Part shown: piece after piece, positions 12,083 through 23,935 of the stretch
Numbering within the stretch: position 1 is the stretch's first letter
How the letters are laid out: each line of letters starts with the position of its first letter
Notes under the pieces: generated by a model
Seen by the model: the letters and a program-made list of their open reading frames with translations, nothing else
Told to the model about the DNA's origin: nothing
The model's database searches: none
NCBI GenBank assembly: GCA_034231615.1
Contig: CM067302.1
Span: 8,501,114 to 8,565,113 of the forward strand
Direction of reading: 5' to 3'
Length of the DNA: 64,000 nucleotides
From: Meghimatium bilineatum
Lineage: Eukaryota; Mollusca; Gastropoda; Stylommatophora; Philomycidae
Translations under genes and position numbers: made by a program

Positions 12083-12300
12083 CCCTGTACTCTGTCCCTC
12101 TTACCTAAGCGACACCCCGCCTGACGAGAGTATCACACACAGTACGTAACTGGTTAGCTTCAAGCCAGATCCCAGGGTGTATGGTAACAAAATCATGTTT
12201 ATAAACACGACACCGAGAAAGGGATGCGAGCCCCCTACTTATTGAATGCGAAGCGAACGGATTAACCACTACGCCTCAGAGAATGCCACTTGATTATTCA
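12083..12300 (-). mobile_element. tRNA-derived SINE, family A
   Basis: On the minus strand: box-A-like gaggcgtagtggttaatcc at the right edge, a degenerate box B region, then a body ending in a stretch related to the gcggcgtgccgctt block of other copies. The order and spacing match the plus-strand copy at 27955-28160. Confidence 0.72.
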
Positions 12301-12356
12301 CTTCAAAGAAAGACGAGAAAGTCTAAGTCTAATTTTTGTAATGAAGAATATATCTA

Positions 12357-12710
12357 TGTCGGCTTAGGTGGTACAGTGGTTAGTGGGTTCGCTCGTGACT
12401 GATAGCCAGTATAGAAGACCTAATGTGTACGTAAGAAATAAAATAGAGATTAATGAAAATATAGATGAAACTTTGTTTTCAATAGTGAAGCGACGAAAAC
12501 TAGAATATTTTGGACATGTATGTAGACTTGATTCCTTGTCAAAAATAATACTGAAAGGAAACGTCGAAAGGAGGGGAGGAAGAAGCACAAAGGAAACGTC
12601 GAAAGGAGGGTGAGGGAAGAAGAAGAAGGCAAATAAAGACACGGAGAGTGAACAGACAACATCAAGGAATGGACAGGTAGTCTAACGTAGCCTAAGGAAA
12701 TGGGTACCAT
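12357..12710 (+). mobile_element. SINE head joined to a LINE C-terminal fragment
   Basis: 12357-12410 carries a tRNA-like head (taggtggtacagtggttagt). Directly after it the frame becomes LINE-like: KRRKLEYFGHVCRLDSLSK, then IILKGNVERRGGRS, a pattern of the KRKLxYFGHVxRxxxLxKxIlxGxVeGkRxRGRP type found after the reverse transcriptase thumb. The basic GRP motif is degraded and the frame then ends. The abrupt junction suggests either insertion or a template switch. A continuous 81-codon frame (12368-12613) spans both parts but is probably fortuitous. Confidence 0.6.
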
Positions 12711-12839
12711 ATCTACTGAGAGTGTAACCGTACACAGTTGGTAAATAGTAAAACTATGGGCCTAGCACCACATGACTCAATACGTATGAACTGCAGTTAC
12801 AATATAAATTAACTCTTTTAAAAGATATATATATGCTAA

Positions 12840-13035
12840 CGTATCCTATTCAGGATATGGCCGTCAACGCAGTACTTTTGGCTGTAGTGATTTTCTAGGC
12901 AATATAAATACGTTCAGTAGTTTGCCATTTGCATCTGAATGATTCAGATCTACGATTGCATGTGGCGGGGATCGAACTATCGGTACTTTGGCCGTCACAA
13001 ACGCGATCTGTATCACTCTGTCATGTCTGTCGTAA
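12840..13035 (-). mobile_element. tRNA-derived SINE, family B
   Basis: Minus strand: box-B-like tagttcgatcccc, then cacatgcaatcgtaga, actactgaacgtatttatat and tgcctagaaaatcactacag. The plus-strand copy at 60130-60295 has the same parts in the same order. Confidence 0.78.
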
Positions 13036-13249
13036 ATTGAGGCGAAGGGGATGTGGTATGGGTTAACTTCACCGTGTGAAAACAAAAAGTAAAAAAAAAT
13101 GAACAAATCATTAAGATAACAAAAAGATAAAACTAAAGATATAATGTGGAACATGAAAAGGTTCTGAAAGAAGGAGGTATACAAACATCGCTAGGAAAGT
13201 ATCTCATTTCATTGTGACTAGTTGTGAGACACAGCAAGATAACCTGGTC
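13036..13249. other. Unassigned spacer
   Basis: A-rich spacer between a SINE and the 48-bp array; nothing recognised. Confidence 0.4.
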
Positions 13250-14275
13250 TCTTTTCGATACTTAAGGGCATGAGCCCATGGACCGCTGGATCAGCAACGT
13301 TTTGGATACTTAAGGGCATGTGCCTGTGGACCGATGGATTAGCAACCATTTGGATACTTAAGGGCATGTGCCCATGGGCCGCTGGATCAGCAACGTTTTG
13401 GATACTTAAGGGCATGTGCCTTTGGACCGCTGGATTAGCAACCATTTGAATACTTAAGGGCATGTGCCCATGGACCGATGGATTAGCAACGTTTTGGATA
13501 CTTAAGGGCATGTGCATATGGACCGCTGGATTAGCAACCATTTGGATACTTAAGGGCATGTGCCCATGGACCGATGGATTAGCAACCTTTTCGATACTTA
13601 AGGGCATGTGCATATGGACCACTGGATTAGCAACCTTTTGGATACTTAAGGGCATGAGCCTATGGACCACTAGATTAGCAACCTTTTGGATACTTAAGGG
13701 CATGTGCATATGGACCACTGGATTAGCAACCTTTTGGATACTTAAGGACATGTGCATATGGAACACTGGATTAGCAACCTTTTGGATACTTAAGGGCATG
13801 AGATTATGGACCGCTGGATTAGCAATCTTTTGGATACTTAAGGGTATAAGCCCATGGACCGCTGGATCAGCAACGTTTTGGATACTTAAGGGCATGAGCC
13901 TATGGACTGCTGGATCAGCAACGTTTTGGATACTTAAGGGCATGAGCCTATGGACCACTGGATTAGCAACCTTTTGGATACTTAAGGGCATGAGCCTATG
14001 GACCACTAGATTAGCAACCTTTTGGATACTTAAGGGCATGTGCATATGGACCACTGGATTAGCAACCTTTTGGATACTTAAGGACATGTGCATATGGAAC
14101 ACTGGATTAGCAACCTTTTGGATACTTAAGGGCATGAGATTATGGACCGCTGGATTAGCAATCTTTTGGATACTTAAGGGTATAAGCCCATGGACCGCTG
14201 GATCAGCAACGTTTTGGATACTTAAGGGCATGAGCCTATGGACTGTTGGATCAGCAACGTTTTGGATACTTGGTA
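13250..14275 (+). repeat. 48-bp minisatellite with 336-bp higher-order repeat
   Basis: About 21 units containing tggattagcaaccttttgga and tacttaagggcatg. Because 48 is a multiple of 3, frames are open on both strands, giving repeats such as MPLSIQKVANPVVH on the minus strand. A distinctive pair of units (catgagattatgg followed by gtataagccc) occurs at 13799 and again 336 bp later at 14135, i.e. exactly seven units. One isolated, partial unit occurs far away at 55037-55069. Confidence 0.97.
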
Positions 14276-14519
14276 ACGCCCGTCATCTGCATTTTAATTG
14301 GGGTGGTTTTCTTTCTTTTTGTTTTTGTAGTTGCCTTTGATAATGGTCTTCATGTCCTCGTAACAGACCAGGTAGTTCTCTTTCGGAAATTTCCCTCTTT
14401 CTTTGCCAGTCTATCTGTGACTTCATTTCCATTGATGTTGCAATGTGAATTTGTCCACTTTATCACTAATCTCTGGATATTATTATGCAGCTAAATTGCA
14501 CTCAGTCCAATGTGTTTGC

Positions 14520-16812
14520 GTCGTTTCATTGCTGTTTTGACACGCTTTGTGTCGCTTCAATGCTGTTATGACACGCTTTGTGTCGCTTCAATACTGTTAC
14601 GACACGCTTTGTGTCGCTTCAATACTGTTACGACACGCTTTGTGTCGCTTCAATGCTGTTATGACACGCTTTGTGTCGCTTCAATGCTGTTATGACACGC
14701 TTTGTGTCGCTTCAATGCTGTTATGACACGCTTTGTGTCGCTTCAATACTGTTATGACACGCTTTGTGTCGCTTCAATACTGTTATGACACGCTTTGTGT
14801 CGCTTCAATGCTGTTATGACACGCTTTGTGTCGCTTCAATGCTGTTATGACACGCTTTGTGTCGCTTCAATGCTGTTATGACACGCTTTGTGTCGCTTCA
14901 ATCTGTTATGACACGCTTTGTGTCGCTTCAATGCTGTTATGACACGCTTTGTGTCGCTTCAATGCTGTTATGACACGCTTTGTGTCGCTTCAATGCTGTT
15001 ATGACACGCTTTGTGTCGCTTCAATGCTGTTATGACACGCTTTGTGTCGCTTCAATGCTGTTATGACACGCTTTGTGTCGCTTCAATACTGTTATGACAC
15101 GCTTTGTGTCGCTTCAATGCTGTTATGACACGCTTTGTGTCGCTTCAATGCTGTTATGACACGCTTTGTGTCGCTTCAATGCTGTTATGACACGCTTTGT
15201 GTCGCTTCAATGCTGTTATGACACGCTTTGTGTCGCTTCAATGCTGTTATGACACGCTTTGTGTCGCTTCAATGCTGTTATGACACGCTTTGTGTCGCTT
15301 CAATGCTGTTATGACACGCTTTGTGTCGCTTCAATGCTGTTATGACACGCTTTGTGTCGCTTCAATGCTGTTATGACACGCTTTGTGTCGCTTCAATACT
15401 GTTATGACACGCTTTGTGTCGCTTCAATGCTGTTATGACACGCTTTGTGTCGCTTCAATGCTGTTATGACACGCTTTGTGTCGCTTCAATGCTGTTATGA
15501 CACGCTTTGTGTCGCTTCAATGCTGTTATGACACGCTTTGTGTCGCTTCAATGCTGTTATGACACGCTTTGTGTCGCTTCAATACTGTTACGACACGCTT
15601 TGTGTCGCTTCAATACTGTTACGACACGCTTTGTGTCGCTTCAATGCTGTTATGACACGCTTTGTGTCGCTTCAATGCTGTTATGACACGCTTTGTGTCG
15701 CTTCAATGCTGTTATGACACGCTTTGTGTCGCTTCAATACTGTTATGACACGCTTTGTGTCGCTTCAATACTGTTATGACACGCTTTGTGTCGCTTCAAT
15801 GCTGTTATGACACGCTTTGTGTCGCTTCAATGCTGTTATGACACGCTTTGTGTCGCTTCAATGCTGTTATGACACGCTTTGTGTCGCTTCAATACTGTTA
15901 TGACACGCTTTGTGTCGCTTCAATGCTGTTATGACACGCTTTGTGTCGCTTCAATGCTGTTATGACACGCTTTGTGTCGCTTCAATGCTGTTATGACACG
16001 CTTTGTGTCGCTTCAATGCTGTTATGACACGCTTTGTGTCGCTTCAATGCTGTTATGACACGCTTTGTGTCGCTTCAATACTGTTATGACACGCTTTGTG
16101 TCGCTTCAATGCTGTTATGACACGCTTTGTGTCGCTTCAATGCTGTTATGACACGCTTTGTGTCGCTTCAATGCTGTTATGACACGCTTTGTGTCGCTTC
16201 AATGCTGTTATGACACGCTTTGTGTCGCTTCAATGCTGTTATGACACGCTTTGTGTCGCTTCAATGCTGTTATGACACGCTTTGTGTCGCTTCAATGCTG
16301 TTATGACACGCTTTGTGTCGCTTCAATGCTGTTATGACACGCTTTGTGTCGCTTCAATGCTGTTATGACACGCTTTGTGTCGCTTCAATACTGTTATGAC
16401 ACGCTTTGTGTCGCTTCAATGCTGTTATGACACGCTTTGTGTCGCTTCAATGCTGTTATGACACGCTTTGTGTCGCTTCAATGCTGTTATGACACGCTTT
16501 GTGTCGCTTCAATGCTGTTATGACACGCTTTGTGTCGCTTCAATGCTGTTATGACACGCTTTGTGTCGCTTCAATGCTGTTATGACACGCTTTGTGTCGC
16601 TTCAATGCTGTTATGACACGCTTTGTGTCGCTTCAATGCTGTTATGACACGCTTTGTGTCGCTTCAATGCTGTTATGACACGCTTTGTGTCGCTTCAATG
16701 CTGTTATGACACGCTTTGTGTCGCTTCAATGCTGTTATGACACGCTTTGTGTCGCTTCAATGCTGTTATGACACGCTTTGTGTCGCTTCAATGCTGTTAT
16801 GACACGCTTTAA
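14520..16812 (+). repeat. 31-bp minisatellite, about 74 copies, with a hairpin in each unit
   Basis: Unit contains ctgttatgacacgctttgtg then tcgcttcaat. Each unit can fold: gacac / gtgtc around the loop gcttt, and the rarer acgacacg variants add a pair to the stem. Divergence is very low except for single-base variants (atgctg / atactg, ttatg / ttacg). One unit near 14898 lacks a base. The array ends abruptly at 16812. Confidence 0.98.
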
Positions 16813-17523
16813 ACTTTCCCAATTCAATCAATACGCGTTTCTAAAATCATGTGATATTATTTAGATTTCCGAACACAAACACAAACACACTCACGCAGAT
16901 ACACACATACCTACGCGCACAAACGTATGAGCACACGCACGCACACATATACGTGTATATTCCAAAGTTACTATGAAAATGGACAAGTAGATTGAGACAT
17001 AGATATATAATAAGCCACACATTGAAAAATTATGTCATTTCTTCCACGGTAACACATTTTTAAATATACACGTACCATTAGGCATTCGTAATACACAGAC
17101 CAGTATGTCTTCGCGCACGACAAACACAAATAAAACATACACAGATGCGTGGCTGCTTCAATAATTTATCAACGCTTCCTAATAATATTATTTACGTGAT
17201 CAATTATATAAAACTGAAAACAAAGTATTATGAGAATTAACTATAAAATGTGTTTCCCTAAGCGTTATATGCAACAAAAACCGGTTTCCTCCCCAAAAAT
17301 ATAAATATGGAAACCTTGTATCAGAAACAACAGCTCAAGGAAAATTTATAGAAAAATAACGGATAAAAAGACACGCATGGAAAGGTAAAAAAATTCAGGA
17401 AATGATAACTTTTAGAATCATAAAGACACAGTGAACACATTTTGAAGTAAGAAAAGAGATTGTTAGAGAAATGAAAAGCTTCCTAGAAGAGATTGTTGCG
17501 TTAAAGCGGGAAAGAGAAAGAAG
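16813..17523. other. Unassigned AT-rich stretch
   Basis: A CA-rich segment (about 16875-16950) and otherwise AT-rich unique sequence. No open frame over 60 codons and no recognisable element. Confidence 0.5.
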
Positions 17524-18690
17524 TGTTTCCCAAGTAATACTTTATAAGTACTAAAGTGAAGATATCTATTTCCCAAGTAATACTTTATAAGTACTAAAGT
17601 GAAGATATCTATTTCACAAGTAATACTTTATAAGTACTAAAGTGAAGATATCTATTTCACAAGTAATACTTTTTAAGTACTAAAGTGAAGATATCTATTT
17701 CACAAGTAATACTTTATAAGTACTAAAGTGAAGATATCTATTTCACAAGTAATACTTTATAAGTACTAAAGTGAAGATATCTATTTCACAAGTAATACTT
17801 TATTAGTAAGAAAGTGAAGAAATCTATTTCCCAAGTAATACTTTATAAGTACTAAAGTGAAGATATCTATTTCACAAGTAATACTTTATTAGTAAGAAAG
17901 TGAAGATATCTATTTCACAAGTAATACTTTATTAGTAAGAAAGTGAAGATATCTATTTCACAAGTAATACTTTATAAGTACTAAAGTGAAGATATCTATT
18001 TCACAAGTAATACTTTATAAGTACTAAAGTGAAGATATCTATTTCACAAGTAATACTTTATAAGTACTAAAGTGAAGATATCTATTTCACAAGTAATACT
18101 TTATAAGTACTAAAGTGAAGATATCTATTTCCCAAGTAATACTTATATAAGTACTAAAGTGAAGATATCTATTTCACAAGTAATACTTTATAAGTACTAA
18201 AGTGAAGATATCTATTTCCCAAGTAATACTTTATAAGTAATAAAGTGAAGATATCTATTTCACAAGTAATACTTTATAAGTACTAAAGTGAAGATATCTA
18301 TTTCCCAAGTAATACTTTATAAGTACTAAAGTGAAGATATCTATTTCACAAGTAATACTTTATAAGTACTAAAGTGAAGATATCTATTTCACAAGTAATA
18401 CTTTATGAGTAAGAAAGTGAAGATATATATTTCACAAGTAATACTTTATTAGTAAGAAAGTGAAGATATCTATTTCACAAGTAATACTTTATGAGTAAGA
18501 AAGTGAAGATATATATTTCACAAGTAATACTTTATTAGTAAGAAAGTGAAGATATCTATTTCACAAGTAATACTTTATTAGTAAGAAAGTGAAGATATCT
18601 ATTTCACAAGTAATACTTTATTAGTAAGAAAGTGAAGATATCTATTTCACAAGTAATACTTTATGTGTAAGAAAGTGAAGATATCTGTGT
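17524..18690 (+). repeat. 43-bp minisatellite
   Basis: About 27 copies of a unit with ttcacaagtaatactttata then agtactaaagtgaagatat. A foldback is present in each standard unit (acttta / taaagt around 7 bases). A second variant, carrying attagtaagaaagtg, is concentrated towards the 3' end, so the array grew in at least two phases. Confidence 0.97.
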
Positions 18691-18796
18691 TGTAAATGCG
18701 CATGTACGCCAACACGTAAATTTAGATAAAGAGGGATGTATCAATCACCACGCGTAACGGTATGTCACCGTGGCCGTCTCAATACTCACACACACA

Positions 18797-18921
18797 GGAA
18801 TATAACGATGTCCAACTCAATAACCACATGCACCGGAATATAACGATGTCCAACTCAATAACCACATGCACCGGAATATAACGATGTCCATCTCAGTAAC
18901 CACATGTATCAGAATATAACT
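18797..18921 (+). repeat. 38-bp repeat, three copies
   Basis: Three copies of a unit containing ggaatataacgatgtccaac followed by tcaataaccaca. The array ends where the LINE tail (atcatcatcatg) starts. Confidence 0.92.
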
Positions 18922-19155
18922 ATCATCATCATGTGACATATTCTTTTCAGAACGTGGATCCTTATGGATTCTCTGAACATTCCGCGATCATTCTGGGTGA
19001 GTTCACCTGCCGCAGCTAATGGCATGTTTACAGAATTTGACATATCACTGCGCCATCGTCGTCTTGGGCGCCCCATTCAATTGTTGACGTTAACTCTGCC
19101 TTCAACCATTAATCTTCTATGCAGTTATTTCCAATATATGACCAACAAACGCAGC
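18922..19155 (-). mobile_element. LINE C-terminal fragment
   Basis: Minus strand, frame from about 19070: GRPRRRWRSDMSNSVNMPLA then GELTQNDRGMFRESIRIHVL, ending at a (GAT)n tail (plus-strand 18922-18934). The GRPRRRW motif and the tail match the copies at 40649-40878 and 46160-47100. Further upstream, similarity to the KLRxFGHI segment (19110-19155) remains but frames are broken. At 19156 the coding sequence is replaced by the 28-bp array. Confidence 0.8.
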
Positions 19156-19580
19156 TTCAATATTCATTTATAGACACTCTCATACCAATATTCATTTATA
19201 GACACTCCCATACCAATATTCATTTATAGACACTCTCATATCAATATTCATTTATAGACACTCCCATACCAATATTCATTTATAGACACTCCCATACCAA
19301 TATTCATTTATAGACACTCTCATATCAATATTCATTTATGGACACTCCCATACCAATATTCATTTATAGACACTCTCATATCAATATTCATTTATAGACA
19401 CTCCCATACCAATATTCATTTATAGACACTCTCATATCAATATTCATTTATAGACACTCCCATACCAATATTCATTTATAGACACTCTCATATCAATATT
19501 CATTTATAGACGCTCTCATACCAATATTCATTTATAGACACTCTCATATCAATATTCATTTATAGACACTCTCATACCAA
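19156..19580 (+). repeat. 28-bp minisatellite adjoining a LINE
   Basis: About 15 copies of a unit with caatattcatttatagacac then tctcatac. The first unit starts inside LINE sequence, immediately upstream (in the LINE's own direction) of its KLRxFGHI codons. Alternation of tctcatat and tcccatac units is visible in the middle. Confidence 0.94.
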
Positions 19581-19627
19581 CGCCAAATTCACAATAAATA
19601 CAGTATCATATCAACACCAAATTCACA

Positions 19628-19870
19628 ACATGTTAGGGAGCCGAGTAGCGCAGTGGTTAGCGGACTGGCATCGCGTATGAGTAGCCCTGGTCTAATTTTT
19701 CTGTTGATGCGAAAATGGTTTTCAGATTGCAATGGCTCTCGGATGGATCTAGCCTTATTTGGAACCGGAATAGACTGTGAAGTAAAGACTGCGAGGGAGA
19801 GGAGATGGCTATCGCCCTGATACAGCAGAGCCACTGAAATGTGAGATCGTTAACATCTGACACCACTACG
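19628..19870 (+). mobile_element. tRNA-derived SINE, separate family
   Basis: Head gagccgagtagcgcagtggt then tagcggactgg is a typical tRNA box A region. Box B is degraded (cctggtctaattt). The body (aatggttttcagattgcaat and others) is unlike families A-D in this window. Confidence 0.65.
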
Positions 19871-19934
19871 CCATTAATAAATGATGTGGGTTAACTTTAC
19901 TTTACCAAAATGTTCACACTTATCTCTTTTTATC

Positions 19935-20265
19935 ACATAAAATAACATCGTTTACCCACACTGACAAACACGAAACAACATCGTTTACCCACACTGACAA
20001 ATACGAAACAACTTCGTTTACCCACACTGACAAACACGAAATAACATCGTTTACCCACAGTGACACACACTTATTTCTTCTTGTCACACAAAACAACTTC
20101 GTTTACCCACACCGACAAACACGAAACAACATCGTGTACCCACACTGACAAACACGAAACAACATCGTGTACCCACACTGACGAACACGAAACAACATCG
20201 TGTACCCACACTGACAAACACGAAACAACATCGTTTACCCACACTGACAAACACAAATTACACTT
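19935..20265 (+). repeat. 33-bp minisatellite
   Basis: About ten units containing acatcgtttacccacactga then caaacacgaaaca. Two copies (near 19915 and 20065) are degraded to acactta-ctttttatcac-type sequence. Period 33 keeps a frame open on each strand. Confidence 0.93.
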
Positions 20266-20924
20266 TTTCCAAAGTTGCTTAACCCTATAACAGCCTACCA
20301 CACATACCATTGTATAGATCCGCTGAGCCCCACACATAACCCTGCATATTCCCACCAAAAACACGCACCCACTTAGACTAACACATAGTCAGTCCATCCA
20401 TCCCCCACACTTAATCCTCTCAAGTACAGATAACAAAAACATAATGACTACTACCTACAATCTTCACACTATCTTCAGCCATCTATTCACTCACCGAACA
20501 CGCTCGCACAGAACATAAACACCCATGAACCGCAGCTTATCGTCAGTGATTGACACCCCTATAGCATAGACTAGCTTGTGGCTGAAATCCTTGATATGTT
20601 CAGTGAAGAACGATATCTCTGCAGTCCATGCATCAGGATTGAGGGCAATAAAAATCTGCAGACGTCATAAAGATGTAATTGGCATGGCGCATACAGCAGG
20701 GCTTGTTAAACTTTGGATTAGTGATGCTAGAGGACAAGAAACGTCCGGGGATGTAACGCGTGATGGATAGATGGGGAGACGGAGAAAATAGGTAAGATGA
20801 AAGAATAAATACGTGGATTTTTGTGGGTTTTGTGAAAGTGGATGGAGGGACGGTTAATATCCCAGGAAATGTATGAGTGAGAGAAGATGAAATAAGGTTT
20901 GAGTTGTATATCTTTAATAAGTTG
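20266..20924. other. Unassigned stretch
   Basis: The 64-codon plus-strand frame at 20576-20770 shows no domain I recognise. No repeat or RNA gene seen. Confidence 0.45.
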
Positions 20925-21262
20925 AGTTTTGGAGGTAGGAGGTAGAGTTATAGTTAAAGTAGAAAGAGGGCATTTGACAGAGAAAGAATGAGAGAGGAGA
21001 AGAGGGACAGAGAAGGTGAGAGGAAAGAGAAAGATAATTAGAGTGAGAGAGAAGGGGAGGGATAGAGAGACGGAGAGGGGCAGAGAGGATGGAGAAAGAC
21101 GATTGAGAGAGGAGGGACAAAGATGGAGAGAAAGAGAAAGAGGGAAGGGGAGAAACAGTGAGATATTAGGAGAGGGAATAGGCTTGAGAGATGAAAGAGG
21201 TGGAAGGATTGATATGGCGATAGAGAGGGTAGAAAAAGTGTAGAAAGAGGGAGAGAGAGAGA
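20925..21262 (+). repeat. Purine-rich (GA) low-complexity tract
   Basis: Degenerate gagagaaagaga-type sequence for over 300 bp, polypurine on the plus strand. Open frames on both strands are compositional artefacts. Confidence 0.9.
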
Positions 21263-22690
21263 GAAAAAACTTTGAAAGATGCTAGTGTGACACAAATGTC
21301 TTATAAGAGTAACAATTACAGGTGACGGAATGACAAGACGTTTCAGAAAGAAACGCTGACAGATGAGAGTGTGAATTGTGTACCGCTCGTGTGTTACCAG
21401 GAATAGGAGTAAGGATTAATAACACTTTGATATGTCATGTATATCGTAAGATGCGACTAGTAGGATATGTCAGAAACCGTTACGGGACGGACCGTTACGG
21501 GACGGAACGTCACGGAGGATGAGACAAAGCATACAGATATCGATGTTCTTCTGTGGGTGTGGATAATGTGCGCCACATCATCACGCAATCAATACCTGGT
21601 CCGTCTGAGTTTGCATACACTGAGATGGCTGATGGAACGGAGGGCGGAGCAACTATGGAATGCCCCGTGTGTTGTGGGGTTTTTAATAAGGTTCTAATCA
21701 AGAATGTGCGCCACAGCTATGCAATTTGGCTCCCTGGGCATGCCCCCGACCCATACCCCGCTATATAAGCTATAATAATTTCATCACTACCTTTTCTAGC
21801 GTCTATTGTTCTTTGAGAGATTGCTTTAGACAGTCCGTGGTGTCGAATGACATGTTCAAACCAAATCCGATTTCTTGGTTGAACTGTACATATATATTAT
21901 CTATGGAATCCTGTGTACATGTTTATTTATCTCTGACATCATTTTCTTTCTTATATGTTTTAAATCAGGATCGTATGTACATTTCTATCAGGACCGTAGA
22001 TACATTTTACGTAGGAGGGGGTTGTGATGAAGCTAACCTTAAAAAAAGGGTCATTCGTTCGTTTTAGTTTGTCGACCGTGTGTGATGTCATGTTTCTTGT
22101 GTCCGACCGTGTGTGATGAAAAATATGTTGTTTTTTTTGTTGATAAATTGATAAGGGGGCGGGGGTGTTAGAGTTTTAGCCCGTCTTGTAGCCATGATCA
22201 TAGTACAAAACATATGTTCTGATTTGGGGGAGAGTGGGTTCAACACCCCAAACCCCCTCCCTTATTATAACGGGCCTGGACTCTATATAAATCTGTAGTA
22301 TCGGTATCCTCGCAATCATAAGATGTGCAGACCGTAAGACTGTCATATACTCACGCCTCCATTGAAACATAACTTCAGCAACATTCTCAATTTTGGAAAT
22401 AACATTTCAAATATTTTTCCGTTCCTCAAAAGATAAAAATGACATTTTCTTTACTGAATCCAGCAATATTTAGATCAAAATTTAAGCCATCTTGTTTGTG
22501 ACCACGTAACAACACATTAATACTGTAACTGACGAACAAGTGACGACACATTTCACTTAATGACGTCAATTCTACACAAATAGCCTCTATGAAAATGTTA
22601 ATACATTATTGTGATTGGTGATTACTTTTATTGGTGATACACAAAAATACTGGTCAACCCCGTATTAAACTAGTATATCGTATTCATTAG
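21263..22690. other. Unassigned intergenic stretch
   Basis: About 1.4 kb with no clear element. A three-times repeated phrase (cgttacgggacgga) lies at 21479-21515. The 76-, 71- and 113-codon frames at 21467-22067 overlap one another and have no domain. Confidence 0.45.
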
Positions 22691-23312
22691 GTAAACATAA
22701 ACATACAAGGAGAGAAACTACAACAAGTAAAACAGTATCAATATATTGGACACATAGTCACAAATGATGGCAGATGTGAAACAGAAGTTAAAAGGAGAAT
22801 AGGAATGGCTAAAAGTACCTTCAATGACATGAGGAAATTATTAATATCTAAACAAATTACAAACAAGTTAAAAATGAAAATTATAAAATGCTACATTTAT
22901 TTCATATTAATGTATGGCTCAGAAACATGGACACTAAATAAACAATTAGAAGACAGAATTAATGCCTTTGAGATGTTGGTATATAGAAGAATAGGGAGAA
23001 CATCATGGAAAGAGAAGAAAACAAATAAAGAGGTGCTAATGACACTTAATATGAAGAAAGAACTACTAAGAGAAATAAAGATAAGGCAAATAAAATATTT
23101 TTGGACACATTAAAAGATGACACCTTGTTGAAGACCTTACTTGAGGGTAAAGTCAAAGGGAAGCGTGCAAGAGGTAGGCAGAGATACAAGTGGGAGAGTA
23201 ACATCACACGATGGTCAGGTTAGTCTAGCAGAGTGCATCACCAAGACAAGAGACAGGAGATGTTGGAGAAACGTTGCAGCCAACCTTGGTTGCGGAGATG
23301 GCACTTAATGTT
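22690..23312 (+). mobile_element. LINE fragment from RT thumb to C-terminus
   Basis: Frame from 22693: VNINIQGEKLQQVKQYQYIG, HIVTNDGRCETEVKRRIG, then YFILMYGSETWTLNK, NAFEMLVYRRIGRTSWKEKK. It is open to the TAA at 23110-23112, so about 140 codons are continuous. After a frameshift near 23100 the element continues LLEGKVKGKRARGRQRYKWE and, in a third frame, SLAECITKTRDRRCWRNVAA, NLGCGDGT, stop, and a tgttgatgat tail. The order YLG/YIG box, SETWTLNK, WFYRR-like, GRP and C-terminal WR motif is that of a non-LTR retrotransposon downstream of the polymerase active site. The palm is missing, so this is a 5'-truncated dead copy with two frameshifts. Confidence 0.87.
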
Positions 23313-23369
23313 GATGATCCTATTCATTATTAAAGAGACAGGAACAACCCTGAACTTGTTGTGTTCCTG

Positions 23370-23480
23370 TGAATGTCTAGGCAATATGTTATGTTCAGTA
23401 TATTGCCATTATGCTGTGAAATGTCCACAGGCACAGCTTCATGCGGCTGAATTTAACATGGTGTATTGGAAATCTTTGTT
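23370..23480 (-). mobile_element. Possible family B SINE remnant
   Basis: The plus-strand string gaatgtctaggcaatatgtt followed by atgttcagtatattgccatt resembles the 3' half of family B (compare ttttctaggcaatataaata at 12890). The head with box B is not recognisable. Confidence 0.4.
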
Positions 23481-23806
23481 CTAGGCCCATACATTTATTA
23501 TATATAATTGTGTACCCGAGATAAAGTCTGTAACGTTATGAAAGAATTTTTGGTACAATACAACAAGAAATGCCGGCATTCCCATTTTTTAATATTATGC
23601 GCAGTTTCATTATTACTTTCGTGACAGTCAATGTAACTTTCATTCAATGTCACTGAACTCAGATTTTAAATAAACGCTTAGATTACTGTCGGATGCATCG
23701 ATCTGCGCTCTACGAATTGAGTGTCACACTCTCCCCTCTCCACGGGGTTATTCCAATTGGAGGGAGGGGAGTGAAGGCCGAATTGTTAACAATAATCTCA
23801 TTCCAA

Positions 23807-23808
<2 letters not shown>

Positions 23809-23852
<44 letters not shown>

Positions 23853-23860
23853 CTCTCTAT

Positions 23861-23928
<68 letters not shown>

Positions 23929-23935
23929 ATATATT
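23809..23935 (+). repeat. (TC)n(TA)n compound microsatellite at a LINE tail
   Basis: (tc)n to about 23858, then (ta)n with small interruptions to 23932, directly against the 3' end of the minus-strand LINE fragment at 23936. Confidence 0.95.

Noticed and set aside
13218-14340. 337- and 292-codon frames on opposite strands with 16-residue repeats
   Set aside because: Period 48 is a multiple of 3, so both strands stay open; the presence of good frames on both strands and the block duplication argue for a minisatellite.
14520-16812. CRISPR-like array (regular repeats with a small hairpin)
   Set aside because: There are no spacers: units are contiguous and identical from end to end. The context is eukaryotic and no Cas-like gene is present.
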